From Methanocorpusculum sp. (GTDB lineage Archaea > Halobacteriota > Methanomicrobia > Methanomicrobiales > Methanocorpusculaceae): a DNA stretch of 47,154 nucleotides. The position numbers and the translations under genes are program-made. The notes below the pieces were generated by a model. It was not told the origin of the DNA, made no database searches, and worked only from the letters and a program-made list of their open reading frames with translations. Each line of letters begins with the position of its first letter. Position 1 is the first letter of the stretch. Shown here in pieces: positions 25,974 to 34,950 of the stretch. The DNA is taken from contig DALTYD010000004.1 of NCBI GenBank assembly GCA_029986255.1, forward strand, positions 1 to 47,154, given 5' to 3'.

Positions 25974-27155
25974 ATGGCTGATACAACCTCAATACCCCCT
26001 CCCTCAGTTCAAAAACTACCTAACTATCGGCTTAGATTTGTTTTTCTGCTTTTTGCGACTGTGTTCTGTATTATAGGATCTTTTGCTGTTGGTCGATATC
26101 CTATTGGAATTGTTGATATAGTCTTAGTGTTTCTTTCTTCTTTTTTATCAGCTATCGAATCTATTTTTTGTCTCTGCAATGCATTAATCTCGATGCTTTC
26201 TTCTTTCTCCCCTTTATTCATTGTGATGAAGGAATTATCTGCATTTCTTGCTGGTATTTTGGATCCTTTTTTCATGGCTTTTTCGATTCCCAATAGTTGG
26301 GACGCTTCAACTTACAGCGTATTGTTCAACATACGCCTACCTAGAATTATTGCAGCGGTTCTTGTTGGCGCCGCTCTTTCAACAGCAGGGGCTGCATATC
26401 AGGGGATGTTCCAGAATCCTCTTGTGTCTCCTGATATTCTTGGTGCATCTGCAGGAGCTGGATTTGGTGCAGCACTAGCTATTTATTTTTACCTTGATTC
26501 TGGATATATTACCCTTTTCGCTTTTCTAGGAGGCCTTATTTCTGTTGGTATTGCCTATCTTATCAGTCGTCTTACACGCGATTCCACTACCTTAAGTATG
26601 GTACTTGCTGGTATACTGGTTGGAAGTCTTTTCAGTTCTGCAACCTCTTACATTAAACTTGTTACTGACACAAATGATCAGCTTCCAGCAATTACCTACT
26701 GGCTAATGGGAAGTCTTTCTGGCGCAACTATGGACGATGTAATTTTTGCAGGCATTGTTATTACTGCAGGTATTATCCCTATATATTTGCTTCGCTGGAG
26801 AATGAACGTTCTTACGCTCGATGAAGACGAAGCTCGGAGTATTGGCCTCAACACAAATCTTCTACGAATAATTATGATTATCTGTGCAACGTTAATAACT
26901 TCAGTTGCTGTCTCTATTTCTGGAATTATTGGTTGGGTTGGCCTTGTTATTCCCCATTTCTGTCGTATGCTCTTTGGCTTCGATTATCGACGAATTATCC
27001 CAGCATCTATAGTTATGGGTTCTGGATTCCTACTACTGGTGGATGATTTGTCTCGTACTATTGCAACCATTGAGGTTTCACTTGGTATTCTTACGGCCTT
27101 TGTTGGGGCTCCTATTTTTGCATATCTTTTGATGATAGGAGGTAGAATATTATGA
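25974..27155 (+). CDS. FecCD/BtuC-type ABC transporter permease
   Basis: A 393-residue permease of the iron-chelate/cobalamin uptake family. Typical segments are VLFNIRLPRIIAAVLVGAAL, GAAYQGMFQNPLVSPDILGA, YWLMGSLSGATMDDV, and the ATPase-contact region LDEDEARSIGLNTN followed by GIIGWVGLVIPHFCRML. It is longer than usual: about 50 extra hydrophobic residues lie between the first helix and the RLPR motif (residues ~55-105), perhaps an added helix pair. The stop overlaps the ATPase start by ATGA. Binding proteins of the right class are encoded at 29.4 and 32.3 kb. Confidence 0.93.
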   Translation: MADTTSIPPPSVQKLPNYRLRFVFLLFATVFCIIGSFAVGRYPIGIVDIVLVFLSSFLSAIESIFCLCNALISMLSSFSPLFIVMKELSAFLAGILDPFFMAFSIPNSWDASTYSVLFNIRLPRIIAAVLVGAALSTAGAAYQGMFQNPLVSPDILGASAGAGFGAALAIYFYLDSGYITLFAFLGGLISVGIAYLISRLTRDSTTLSMVLAGILVGSLFSSATSYIKLVTDTNDQLPAITYWLMGSLSGATMDDVIFAGIVITAGIIPIYLLRWRMNVLTLDEDEARSIGLNTNLLRIIMIICATLITSVAVSISGIIGWVGLVIPHFCRMLFGFDYRRIIPASIVMGSGFLLLVDDLSRTIATIEVSLGILTAFVGAPIFAYLLMIGGRIL

Positions 27156-27955
27156 ATCTTGAGGTATCCTCTTTGTACTTTTCTTATGCAAAAAATTCTC
27201 GCATAATTCTTGATAATATTTCTTTTTCGATTGATAAAGGTGATTTACTTGCAATTCTTGGTCCGAATGGTGTTGGAAAGAGTACGATGTTTCGATGTAT
27301 TCTCGGATTTCTTCGAAATTATCAGGGTAGTATATTTCTCAATGGTAAGGATATTCATACATTAGATCACAAAGAGATTGCCAGAGATATTGCTTATATC
27401 CCTCAGTCAACCTATCCGGTGTTCAACTACACGGTTCTTGACGTGGTCTTGATGGGTCTGACCAATCGGGTGAATCTAACTGCATGCCCAAGCCAAAATC
27501 ATATCGATGAAGCGTATTCCGCGATGAAAAATCTTGGTATTGCTCATCTGAGGGATGTTGGGTATGGAGAGATCAGTGGTGGAGAACGACAGTTATCCTT
27601 GATTGCTCGAGCTATTGTCCAAAAGGCAAAAATTCTGATTATGGATGAACCAACAGCGAATTTGGACTATGGAAATCAGTTTCGGGTTATGGCTAAGATA
27701 TCAGATCTCGCAAGAAGAGGTTATAGTATTATTCTTTCTACTCATAATCCGGATCATGCATTTTTGTATGCCAATCGAACATTGGTAATCAATGAAGGTC
27801 GTGTGATTGTTGATGGTGCACCAGAGGATGTCTTAGATGCACAATTGATAAAGAAGGTGTATGGGGTGAATGTTCATATTGAAGATTATCAAAACGGTTC
27901 TCGTCACTATAAATTTTGCATCCCAATTGACGATGGTACAGAAGAGTATAGGTAA
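27152..27955 (+). CDS. ABC transporter ATPase, FecE/BtuD type
   Basis: A 267-residue ATPase energising the upstream permease. Walker A is GPNGVGKST (residues 37-45), the Q-loop lies in YIPQSTYP, the signature is ISGGERQL (139-146), Walker B is ILIMDEPTANLD (159-170) and the switch His is in LSTHNPDH. It is translationally coupled to the permease gene by the ATGA overlap. Substrate: a corrinoid or an iron chelate; the sequence does not decide. Confidence 0.95.
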   Translation: MNLEVSSLYFSYAKNSRIILDNISFSIDKGDLLAILGPNGVGKSTMFRCILGFLRNYQGSIFLNGKDIHTLDHKEIARDIAYIPQSTYPVFNYTVLDVVLMGLTNRVNLTACPSQNHIDEAYSAMKNLGIAHLRDVGYGEISGGERQLSLIARAIVQKAKILIMDEPTANLDYGNQFRVMAKISDLARRGYSIILSTHNPDHAFLYANRTLVINEGRVIVDGAPEDVLDAQLIKKVYGVNVHIEDYQNGSRHYKFCIPIDDGTEEYR

Positions 27956-28172
27956 TCTATCTCCATCCTATTAAATTTCATATTTTTTATTCTCTGAGTT
28001 ATTGTTTTCCTATTAATTTTAAATGCATACTCTTATTAATTGATTTTAAATTGTGCTAGGGGTTTTGAGATGGTACATGTAATATTTAAAATATCTTTTT
28101 TTATATTGAGATAAACCTTTTTCACAGTATTATATATCGAATAATATTTTTATTTTTAATAATAAAAAAAAA

Positions 28173-29177
28173 ATGTATATGGAGTTTTCATCTGTTATTA
28201 ACATGGTACTAACATTGCTCATGATCATTGGGATTGGTTATGCTGCACGAAAATATCATATATTAAGTAAGGAATCAGTTAGTAGTATCTCGAAATTTGT
28301 TTTATTTGTTTCTCTCCCTGCATTGATACTTGTTTCATCTACTAGCAAACCATTCACTTCTGATTGTTTTAACATACTTTTTATTCTTTTGCTCTCGTCA
28401 GCAGTGTATTATCTGTTGTCCATCGCTGCTTCTCTTATAATTCCACGTTTGCTTCGTTCAAAACCAAAAGAAATAGGTATTTATCGTTTTATCCTAGTAT
28501 TTCCTTCTGCGGTCTTTTTTGCATTTCCTATTGTCGAAATGCTCTATGGTAAGGAAGGTATTCTTTACGCGGCAATATTTAACTTGCCTTATTTCCTCCT
28601 GACATTTACCCTCGGCATCTTGCTTATGACCTCAGCTTTGGAGAATAAGGAGAAAGTGTTCAAATTCGATCCGAAAATTTTCTTGAATCTTGCATTTCTT
28701 GCTACTTTAATTGGTCTTTTGTTGTTTATTTTCTCTATTTCAATTCCAGAGCCTTTCCATGAAACACTCAGTCTTCTTGGGAAAACATCGACCCCTCTTG
28801 CTTTAATCGCGACAGGAGGATTTTTGTTTGAAGTTGATCTTCTTGCTCTGTTCCAAAATTATCGTCACTATCTCATGGCTATTGCTCGGCTTGTTGTTTT
28901 ACCAATAATTGTCTATGCCGCTTTAAGTGCTTTAATTCCATTATTTAGCATAGAGATTCTCCATCTCGTGCTATCTCCTGAGGTGCAAACCATTCAAAAT
29001 ATGATCCTCGCTGTTGCAGTTATTATTGCAGCCATGCCTGCTGCAGTCCAAACTGTTATTATCGCATCTGAATACAAAGCCTATCCTGAAGTAGCGGCAG
29101 AGATCATACTGGTCACTACAATTTTGGCTACTGTTACAGTTCCTCTGCTATTCTTTATGGGATTTATTCCCTTCTGA
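28173..29177 (+). CDS. AEC-family (auxin efflux carrier-like) permease
   Basis: A 334-residue membrane protein with about ten helices in the two-fold AEC pattern. The N-terminal helix ends in GIGYAARKYHILSKESVSSIS and is followed by LPALILVSSTSKP, and the second half repeats this style (LLGKTSTPLALIATGGFL). Prokaryotic members export or import small carboxylates such as malate or amino acid derivatives; no substrate can be assigned. A start at the ATG at 28179 is equally possible. It has its own AT-rich upstream gap, so it is probably not part of the ABC operon. Confidence 0.85.
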   Translation: MYMEFSSVINMVLTLLMIIGIGYAARKYHILSKESVSSISKFVLFVSLPALILVSSTSKPFTSDCFNILFILLLSSAVYYLLSIAASLIIPRLLRSKPKEIGIYRFILVFPSAVFFAFPIVEMLYGKEGILYAAIFNLPYFLLTFTLGILLMTSALENKEKVFKFDPKIFLNLAFLATLIGLLLFIFSISIPEPFHETLSLLGKTSTPLALIATGGFLFEVDLLALFQNYRHYLMAIARLVVLPIIVYAALSALIPLFSIEILHLVLSPEVQTIQNMILAVAVIIAAMPAAVQTVIIASEYKAYPEVAAEIILVTTILATVTVPLLFFMGFIPF

Positions 29178-29306
29178 ATGGTTACGTAATCTTGATATTT
29201 GAAAAATCTCTTCTATTTTTTTCTTTTAGTTTTTGACTTTTTAAATAATTTTAATTATTTATATTATAAGCACTATTACTTCTCTATATAGTTACAATTT
29301 GGATTT

Positions 29307-29322
29307 ACTAATGGAAATTAGT
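29307..29322. promoter_or_regulatory. Dyad ACTAAT-GGAA-ATTAGT in the binding-protein leader
   Basis: A perfect 6-bp dyad with a 4-bp centre, about 40 bp downstream of an AT-rich TATA-like element (29257-29271) and 44 bp before the ATG. A metal-responsive repressor site would fit the metal or corrinoid uptake context, but the same motif was not seen before the permease gene. Confidence 0.3.
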
Positions 29323-29365
29323 GATACCTTTATGGATATGTAGTTAACATTGGTGAGGTGAGTGT

Positions 29366-30574
29366 ATGAAAAATGTTGTAGATATTTTTCTGGTTTTGTT
29401 GTTGATTTTTTTCATATGTATTGTTTTCTCTGGAAGTGTTCATGCTGAAGAAATGCGAGTATTTGTTGATGATGTCGGTCGGGAGATTGTTCTGCCTGTT
29501 GATATCCATGCAGTCTCTCCCTCTGGCCCACTTGCGCAGATTGTACTATACTCATTGGATCCTGATCTTTTTACAAGTGTTTCTAGTCCGTTTGATTCGA
29601 TTGCAATGAAATATATTGATCCGCGGTTGCTACTGCTTCCGGTTACTGGTCAATTCTATTGCTCGAAAGCTTCATCAATGAATGCGGAATCAATTATGGA
29701 ACTTGATAAAAAGCTCCACATTGATGTTGTTTTGGATATTGGAGAGGTAAAAGAGACGGTAAGGCCGGATCTTGATTCTTTCCAAAGTAAGACAAACGTT
29801 GCATTTGCATTTATTACTCAAAATAAACTTTCCGACATTTCAGGTTCATATCTGAAGCTTGGAGAACTTCTTAATCGAAAAGAATTGGGAGAGCGGCTTG
29901 CTCACTATTTATCATTACTTCTCTCGGAGTTTGATATGGGTATGCAAACAATTGGCAATTGTAAGAAATCGTTGATTTATGTGACAGCGATTAATGGCAA
30001 CTCGGTATCTTTGGTTGGTAATCATTCGTATCATGCGGAAGTCATTGATTTTGTTGGTAATAATATTGTTGCTCCAATGATTAGTAGTAGTGGAACTGGA
30101 GATGGTTATACGATGGAAGATATTTTGCAGATGGATCCAGACTTTATCATCGTTTCATATACTGAGGATCACGCGTACTACAAGAAAATCATGGGTGATT
30201 TAATGTGGAGATCACTGACTGCTGTGCAGAACGGCCACGTCTATGAAGCTCCATATGGTCCATACAATTGGATGGGGTCTCCACCATCAGTTCACCGACT
30301 TCTGTCTCTGATATGGCTTGGCAATTTGATGTATCCGGATGTTTTTGACTACGATCTCAATGATCGGGTGAAAGAATTTTATTCGCTGTTCTTCCACTAT
30401 AATTTGACGGATGCTGAACTTTTAGATCTGATGATCTATGCAAAACCAAGTACTTCATTTATACCTGTTCCAACCAAATCATCTCTTTCTCAATTCAGTG
30501 TCTTGGTTGGTCTTGTGATTGTGGTTGTTTTTTTAGGTTGGAAGCGTCGAAGAAGTGTTCTAAAGAAGGTGTAA
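29366..30574 (+). CDS. Membrane-anchored ABC substrate-binding protein, iron-chelate/corrinoid class
   Basis: A 402-residue secreted binding protein: signal peptide (residues 1-27, ending VHAEE), then the two-lobed class III fold starting with VFVDDVGREIVLPV, and a C-terminal transmembrane helix near residues 375-392 followed by KRRR, which anchors it outside the cell membrane. The second lobe has GDGYTMEDILQMDPDFIIVSY, typical of FecB/BtuF relatives. Homology to the family is clear but the first lobe is divergent. GGTGAGGTGAG just before the ATG is a strong ribosome binding site. It probably delivers ligand to the 26.0-27.9 kb transporter. Confidence 0.85.
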   Translation: MKNVVDIFLVLLLIFFICIVFSGSVHAEEMRVFVDDVGREIVLPVDIHAVSPSGPLAQIVLYSLDPDLFTSVSSPFDSIAMKYIDPRLLLLPVTGQFYCSKASSMNAESIMELDKKLHIDVVLDIGEVKETVRPDLDSFQSKTNVAFAFITQNKLSDISGSYLKLGELLNRKELGERLAHYLSLLLSEFDMGMQTIGNCKKSLIYVTAINGNSVSLVGNHSYHAEVIDFVGNNIVAPMISSSGTGDGYTMEDILQMDPDFIIVSYTEDHAYYKKIMGDLMWRSLTAVQNGHVYEAPYGPYNWMGSPPSVHRLLSLIWLGNLMYPDVFDYDLNDRVKEFYSLFFHYNLTDAELLDLMIYAKPSTSFIPVPTKSSLSQFSVLVGLVIVVVFLGWKRRRSVLKKV

Positions 30575-30970
30575 TCAACTGTATAGTCAGTACCACATTG
30601 TTTAGGGAACCTTTTCCATCTTATGTTTTTAATCTTAGATATTTTCTTAAATTAAAAAATGAACTTGATATCCGCATCATATCTGATTTTTTACAAAAAT
30701 ATGTGCATCTGATCTCTATACTCAAAATTAATAAATATACTCTAATATGTGGATCTTTTTCAAATAAAGTTGTATTTTAAAATTTTTCATCATAATAAAT
30801 TGGAATTAAAGTCTTTTAATTCATATATTTTTGGTCATGCAATAGGATGCTTTTCAGATTTTTGGAATGATTCTTCATTTATGATTAATATCTGTTGTAA
30901 AATATTTTTAGTTGATTTTATTCCTTCAATGGGAATTGTTTGATTATCTTAGGACACTTTTATATACAGT
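30575..30970. other. Gap between binding protein and methyltransferase
   Basis: AT-rich with short open frames that lack ribosome binding sites or family features. A TATA-like TTTATATA lies about 10 bp before the methyltransferase ATG. Nothing else recognised. Confidence 0.4.
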
Positions 30971-31828
30971 ATGAGTTTGCATAGCTCTGATATATCTCTG
31001 GAGAATGTAGATTACTGCCTTTTATGGGATGAACAACATGCTCGTTCCGTTGCACAAAAGGAGAAGATGGGTGAACACAATGGTTCATTCTGGTCTGATC
31101 AGGGTGTGGTTAATCGATTTGTTCGAAATGTTATCGCAAATGATTCATCTCAAATAGAGAAACAGATAGCGGAACTTCAAATTCCCCCTGGTTCGTCGGT
31201 TCTTGACATTGGAGCAGGCCCAGGAACTCTTGCTGTTCCTCTATCTCGTGATGGGTGTCGAGTGACAGCGATTGAACCACTGGAGTCAATGAGACTTGCA
31301 ATGGAACAGTACCGCAGAATAATGCGTGCCCCACCTATAATAGAAATTTGCAAGCGTTGGGAGGATGTGACACTGGAAGAAGTAGGTGTTCATGATGTCG
31401 TGATTGCATCACACTCGTTGATTATGGGAGATATTCGAAACTGTCTTCTGAAGATGGATGCAGCAGCCCACTCTATGGTTCATCTTTACTGGTTTTTGAC
31501 ATCACCATCCGCCTATGAAGGCAATGAGGAATTATGGCCCATTCTTCATGGAGAGCCCTATTGTAGTGAAGCAAGCGCCAATATTTTATGGAATGCTCTT
31601 TGTCAATTGGGAATCTATGCGAATATTCTTGTGGAGAAAAAGGAGAAGAATCAGCACTATTTGTCGTTTTCCGAGATGCAGGAGGATTATTACAAACGTC
31701 TGTCGGTTACAGAGGAATGGCAGAAACATATTGTAGATGCCTTTCTACTGGATCGAACTGTTCATGAAGAGTTAGGGTATGTGATCCCAGGAATTTCTCG
31801 CACAGCTCATATTTGGTGGGAGAAGTAG
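30971..31828 (+). CDS. Class I SAM-dependent methyltransferase
   Basis: A 285-residue cytoplasmic methyltransferase. The SAM-binding motif I is VLDIGAGPGTLAVPLSRDG near residue 77, followed by the acidic post-I segment VTAIEPLESM. HDVVIASHSLIMGDI is the motif IV region. The substrate is unknown. Such genes often lie beside FecCD-type transporter genes in methanogens, so modification of the imported corrinoid or chelator is a possible but unproven role. The TATA-like element very close to the ATG leaves the true start uncertain; an in-frame downstream start is possible. Confidence 0.82.
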   Translation: MSLHSSDISLENVDYCLLWDEQHARSVAQKEKMGEHNGSFWSDQGVVNRFVRNVIANDSSQIEKQIAELQIPPGSSVLDIGAGPGTLAVPLSRDGCRVTAIEPLESMRLAMEQYRRIMRAPPIIEICKRWEDVTLEEVGVHDVVIASHSLIMGDIRNCLLKMDAAAHSMVHLYWFLTSPSAYEGNEELWPILHGEPYCSEASANILWNALCQLGIYANILVEKKEKNQHYLSFSEMQEDYYKRLSVTEEWQKHIVDAFLLDRTVHEELGYVIPGISRTAHIWWEK

Positions 31829-31921
31829 TTTTTCTGAACTCGTCAAATTTTTCGTTGATATTTCGAAATTTCTGCTTGATATTCCTGAAAATTAACCTTT
31901 CAGAAAAAAAATTGTGTAGTA

Positions 31922-32203
31922 ATGCGAGTTCTCGCTACGGATAGAAATCCTTCTCAATCATTTTCCAAACAATTGATCTTCCTTTTGAGAGAATTTGTTT
32001 CGGTTCTAAATTCAGATGCAATTGTATTACATCGTCTCTGAGATTCTGGAGATTTGTTGCTGTTCCCCTATATCCTTGTTGGTCTTGTAATAGCTTCTTG
32101 GAGAATTGCTTTCAATAATCATGGAAAATGGATATTTCCCATTGAGAATGAGGTTTTTATTTTGATTTATGTTAGTATTCTTTGCTATATCCTGGAATTG
32201 TAG
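31922..32203 (+). pseudogene. Possible Brix-domain protein remnant
   Basis: From ATG 31922 one frame runs 94 codons with a single TGA at codon 40 (32039-32041). The start, VLATDRNPSQSFSKQL, resembles the N-terminus of archaeal Brix/Imp4-like rRNA-processing proteins (TTSRKPSQ followed by a SFxxxL helix), and HGKWIFPIENE resembles a later Brix strand. The similarity is short and from memory, and an essential-type gene decaying would be odd. It could be chance open reading in T-rich DNA. The surrounding 31829-32278 gap otherwise holds only the promoter of the next gene. Confidence 0.3.
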
Positions 32204-32278
32204 AACATGCTCCTTCCTGAAAAATCACTCTCTCAAACAAAATAATTGAATATAATACACATGAAATGAATTATTATA

Positions 32279-33220
32279 ATGAAGTTTCTTCTATCTATTT
32301 TCCTTCTAGTCCTCCTCTTTGATTTGTCATTTGGTCTTGTCACAGCTTCTGAATGGACACCAATAGCCATAGTTGATGACTATGGCTATACTGTGGAAAT
32401 TTCCACTGTTCCTCAGAAGATTGTCTCTCTTGGCCCATCCAGCACAGAGATTTTGTTTGCACTCGGTCTTGGTGACAAAGTTGTTGGCGTTACTGAATAC
32501 TGTAATTATCCTGCTGAGGCCCAGACCAAATCGATCATTGGTGGGATATCGTCCATCAATATCGAAAAAATAGTTGCTCTTAATCCAGATATCATTCTTG
32601 CTAACAAAATGAATGGTAGGGACATCATTTCTTATCTTCGGAAACTTGGATACACTGTTCTTTGTTTTAACTCTGACAGTGTTAATGGAACGTTTAGTAC
32701 TATTCGTCGAATAGGGGAGGCAACTGGTGCATCTATAGCTGCTGAAGAACTCATTACTTCCTTATTGCAGCATCTTGCTGTGACTGCTGAACAAGTGAAG
32801 AATACTGGAGCAACACCTCTGACTGTTATGCATCTTATGAGCACTGATCCATATTGGGTATCAGGCACCCATGTGTTTCAAGATGAGCTTATTACGCTAG
32901 CTGGAGGAAAAAATGCCTTTCCTGAGGTACATGGGTGGGGGATTATTAATCTTGAGCATCTTTTGATCAGAGATCCAGATGTGATTCTCGTTGGTTCTGG
33001 TTCGCATTGGAAAATAAGCGGAGATACTCTTAAACAGTCGCTCAAAAATGTTCTCCATCTATCGTCTCTGATTGCCGTGAAAAGTAATCGCATATATGTC
33101 ATGGATTCTGATATCTTTGATCGTGGTGGCCCTCGCCTTGCTGATGCATTTGACAAACTTGTTTCATTCATGTACACGAATTCTATCGAAAATTTGGTAG
33201 CCACAAATCCAAAAGGATAG
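32279..33220 (+). CDS. BtuF-like ABC substrate-binding protein
   Basis: A 313-residue secreted binding protein with a signal peptide (residues 1-24) and a class III periplasmic-binding fold. The stretch PQKIVSLGPSSTEILFALGL followed by VVGVTEYCNYP is very typical of cobalamin/iron-chelate binding proteins of the BtuF type, as are IEKIVALNPDIILA and INLEHLLIRDPDVILVG. There is no C-terminal anchor helix, unlike the protein at 29.4 kb. A lipobox is not evident. It is a second candidate ligand donor for the 26.0-27.9 kb permease and ATPase. Confidence 0.9.
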   Translation: MKFLLSIFLLVLLFDLSFGLVTASEWTPIAIVDDYGYTVEISTVPQKIVSLGPSSTEILFALGLGDKVVGVTEYCNYPAEAQTKSIIGGISSINIEKIVALNPDIILANKMNGRDIISYLRKLGYTVLCFNSDSVNGTFSTIRRIGEATGASIAAEELITSLLQHLAVTAEQVKNTGATPLTVMHLMSTDPYWVSGTHVFQDELITLAGGKNAFPEVHGWGIINLEHLLIRDPDVILVGSGSHWKISGDTLKQSLKNVLHLSSLIAVKSNRIYVMDSDIFDRGGPRLADAFDKLVSFMYTNSIENLVATNPKG

Positions 33221-33931
33221 AATTTCAGAATTGTTTTTTCCTTGATGTGTGTGATTGTTATGTTTCTGCTCTTCCAAACACATATTAATAAATTATTTTT
33301 TATTTGATTCGCCAGAAAATCAAATAAATTCAAAATCATTTCTTGTTTTTTGGAGTTTTGAATGGTAATCATTGCGGCATAGAGCAAATGGAGAGATGCA
33401 CTATCGATGCAAACTCAGAGAATGTTGATGTAATCTTCAACAATGCAACTTTTTAGTTGTAGTAATCGACATTGATTACTTTGTTGCAAAGTTGAGGTTT
33501 ATTATGCTATGCCATTTCATTTTTTGTTTCCCTGATAAGTTCGAGTAGGGATATGCCACGTTTTCACTGGAACGTCTTCATGTTGTTGCCTTATGAACTT
33601 TTTCAGGGTTCACATCCGTTTGATGATAATATCTTTGATGAGATATGGTTTGGAGGAATTTTTTGGAAAACTCTGATTAGTGTGTTGATCTATGTAAAAA
33701 ATATCAGGCCCTGTACTGTTATAATATACTCTTCATTGTTTAATTCTATGTGCAAAGTGAGGAATAACTAATATATTTCCTAATTATGATAGCTTTTTGA
33801 TGGTTATTATTCCCCTGAAAATTTTATTTTAGATATCTTTATCTTTTCACAAAAAATATTGAATTAATCAATTATTATTGATCTTAAATATGGAATGATA
33901 CACTGGATATTCACATTTTGGTTATTCATCA
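33221..33931. other. AT-rich gap with a stem-loop
   Basis: An imperfect stem-loop spans 33446-33494: CAACTTT pairs with AAAGTTG at the base and AGTAATC with GATTACT near the tip (loop 33468-33473). A 72-codon open frame at 33553-33771 reads LLPYELFQGSHPFDDNIFDE but matches no family I know. The region may contain decayed coding sequence. Confidence 0.4.
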
Positions 33932-34264
33932 TTATTCGTGAATCATGATTAACATCATCTTGAATCGACTTGTTGGATGTACTGCGTGTGGTATCTTTGC
34001 AGGCATGATTATCATCTGTCCTGCTTTTAGATGATGGGTGATGCCATCTATTAAAATGTCTGCTTCACCTTCAATGGCGATCACTAATGCATCGTACGGT
34101 GCAGTGTGCTCAGACAGCCCTTCTCCCGATTCAAAGGCAAATCCTGTTACAGTTCCAGCTTTTTTGTTGATGATCATTCGTGAGACAATTGATTGTGGCT
34201 GGTATTCCGTGAATGCAGAAATATTGAATGGTATTCCGATTAGGCATTCTGGATTATAATTCAT
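33932..34264 (-). CDS. Small cupin-domain protein
   Basis: A 110-residue single cupin barrel. Motif 1 lies in GEGLSEHTAPYDALVIAIEGEA and motif 2 in LKAGQMIIMPAKIPHAV; the conserved His and Glu-like positions could bind a metal. Function is not predictable: such small cupins include isomerases, dioxygenases and sensors. It is read towards the BtuF-like gene and is separated from the upstream rimI-like gene by about 145 bp. Confidence 0.85.
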   Translation of the reverse strand: MNYNPECLIGIPFNISAFTEYQPQSIVSRMIINKKAGTVTGFAFESGEGLSEHTAPYDALVIAIEGEADILIDGITHHLKAGQMIIMPAKIPHAVHPTSRFKMMLIMIHE

Positions 34265-34409
34265 ACCATGTTATTGATATCTCAAAAGATAAATCTCTAT
34301 TTAAATTTAATTTTTAAATCTGCTTTATGTGATATTATGGAAAATGAAATTAAGTAATATTTCTAGGGGAAGATCCATTATATTTTCTCATTACAGCATC
34401 TATACTGAT

Positions 34410-34892
34410 TCAAAACCATCGCATCATTACAATTGCATCCTCACCATCTCCATAATAACCTTCAAATACGATTACATCCTCATAACCGATCTTTTCATAA
34501 AATTTGTGTGCAGTCTTGTTGCTAATTCGCACTTCCAGGCTGCATGCACTGCATCCTCCTAAAAAAAAATCCCGCTCCAATGTGCGAAGTAAAAGCCTGC
34601 CTATCCCTAATCTCCGAAGTTCTGGGACTACTGCAAGATTACAGACATGCCCATATTTTTCCTTGTCAGTCTCCTCTATAGCTCCTGCAGAAAATCCAAT
34701 GATTCGTCTCTCTGCTTCTGCGACGTAGAATGATGTTAGAAACACTCCCATCATTTCGATCATTCCCTTATAGTCCCATGGATCTGAAAAGCACATCAAT
34801 TCAATCCGATAGATATCTGGAATGTCCTTCAGTGTTGCTTTGCGAATAATGCAACCGGCGACAGTCCCACCGACACCGTTCATTTCTACCAT
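34410..34892 (-). CDS. rimI: GNAT N-acetyltransferase, RimI/ArdI type
   Basis: A 160-residue GNAT enzyme. The acetyl-CoA-binding motif A is VCNLAVVPELRRLGIGRLLLRTLE, followed by LEVRISNKTAHKFYEKIGYE, the pattern of RimI and archaeal N-terminal alpha-acetyltransferases that modify protein N-termini. The N-terminal IRKATLKDIPDIYRIELMCF is also typical. An alternative start at the third codon group (MNGVGG) is possible. It is divergent from the DUF1015 gene, sharing a 58-bp promoter region. Confidence 0.88.
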   Translation of the reverse strand: MVEMNGVGGTVAGCIIRKATLKDIPDIYRIELMCFSDPWDYKGMIEMMGVFLTSFYVAEAERRIIGFSAGAIEETDKEKYGHVCNLAVVPELRRLGIGRLLLRTLERDFFLGGCSACSLEVRISNKTAHKFYEKIGYEDVIVFEGYYGDGEDAIVMMRWF

Positions 34893-34950
34893 TGTTATTT
34901 TAGTATTGTCATCGAACTATATTATAGAGGTTATAGAGGAGTTTTACCTT

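Noticed and set aside
33553..33771. 72-codon open frame reading LLPYELFQGSHPFDDNIFDE
   Set aside because: Has a protein-like stretch but no ribosome binding site, no recognised family, and lies in a decayed-looking gap.
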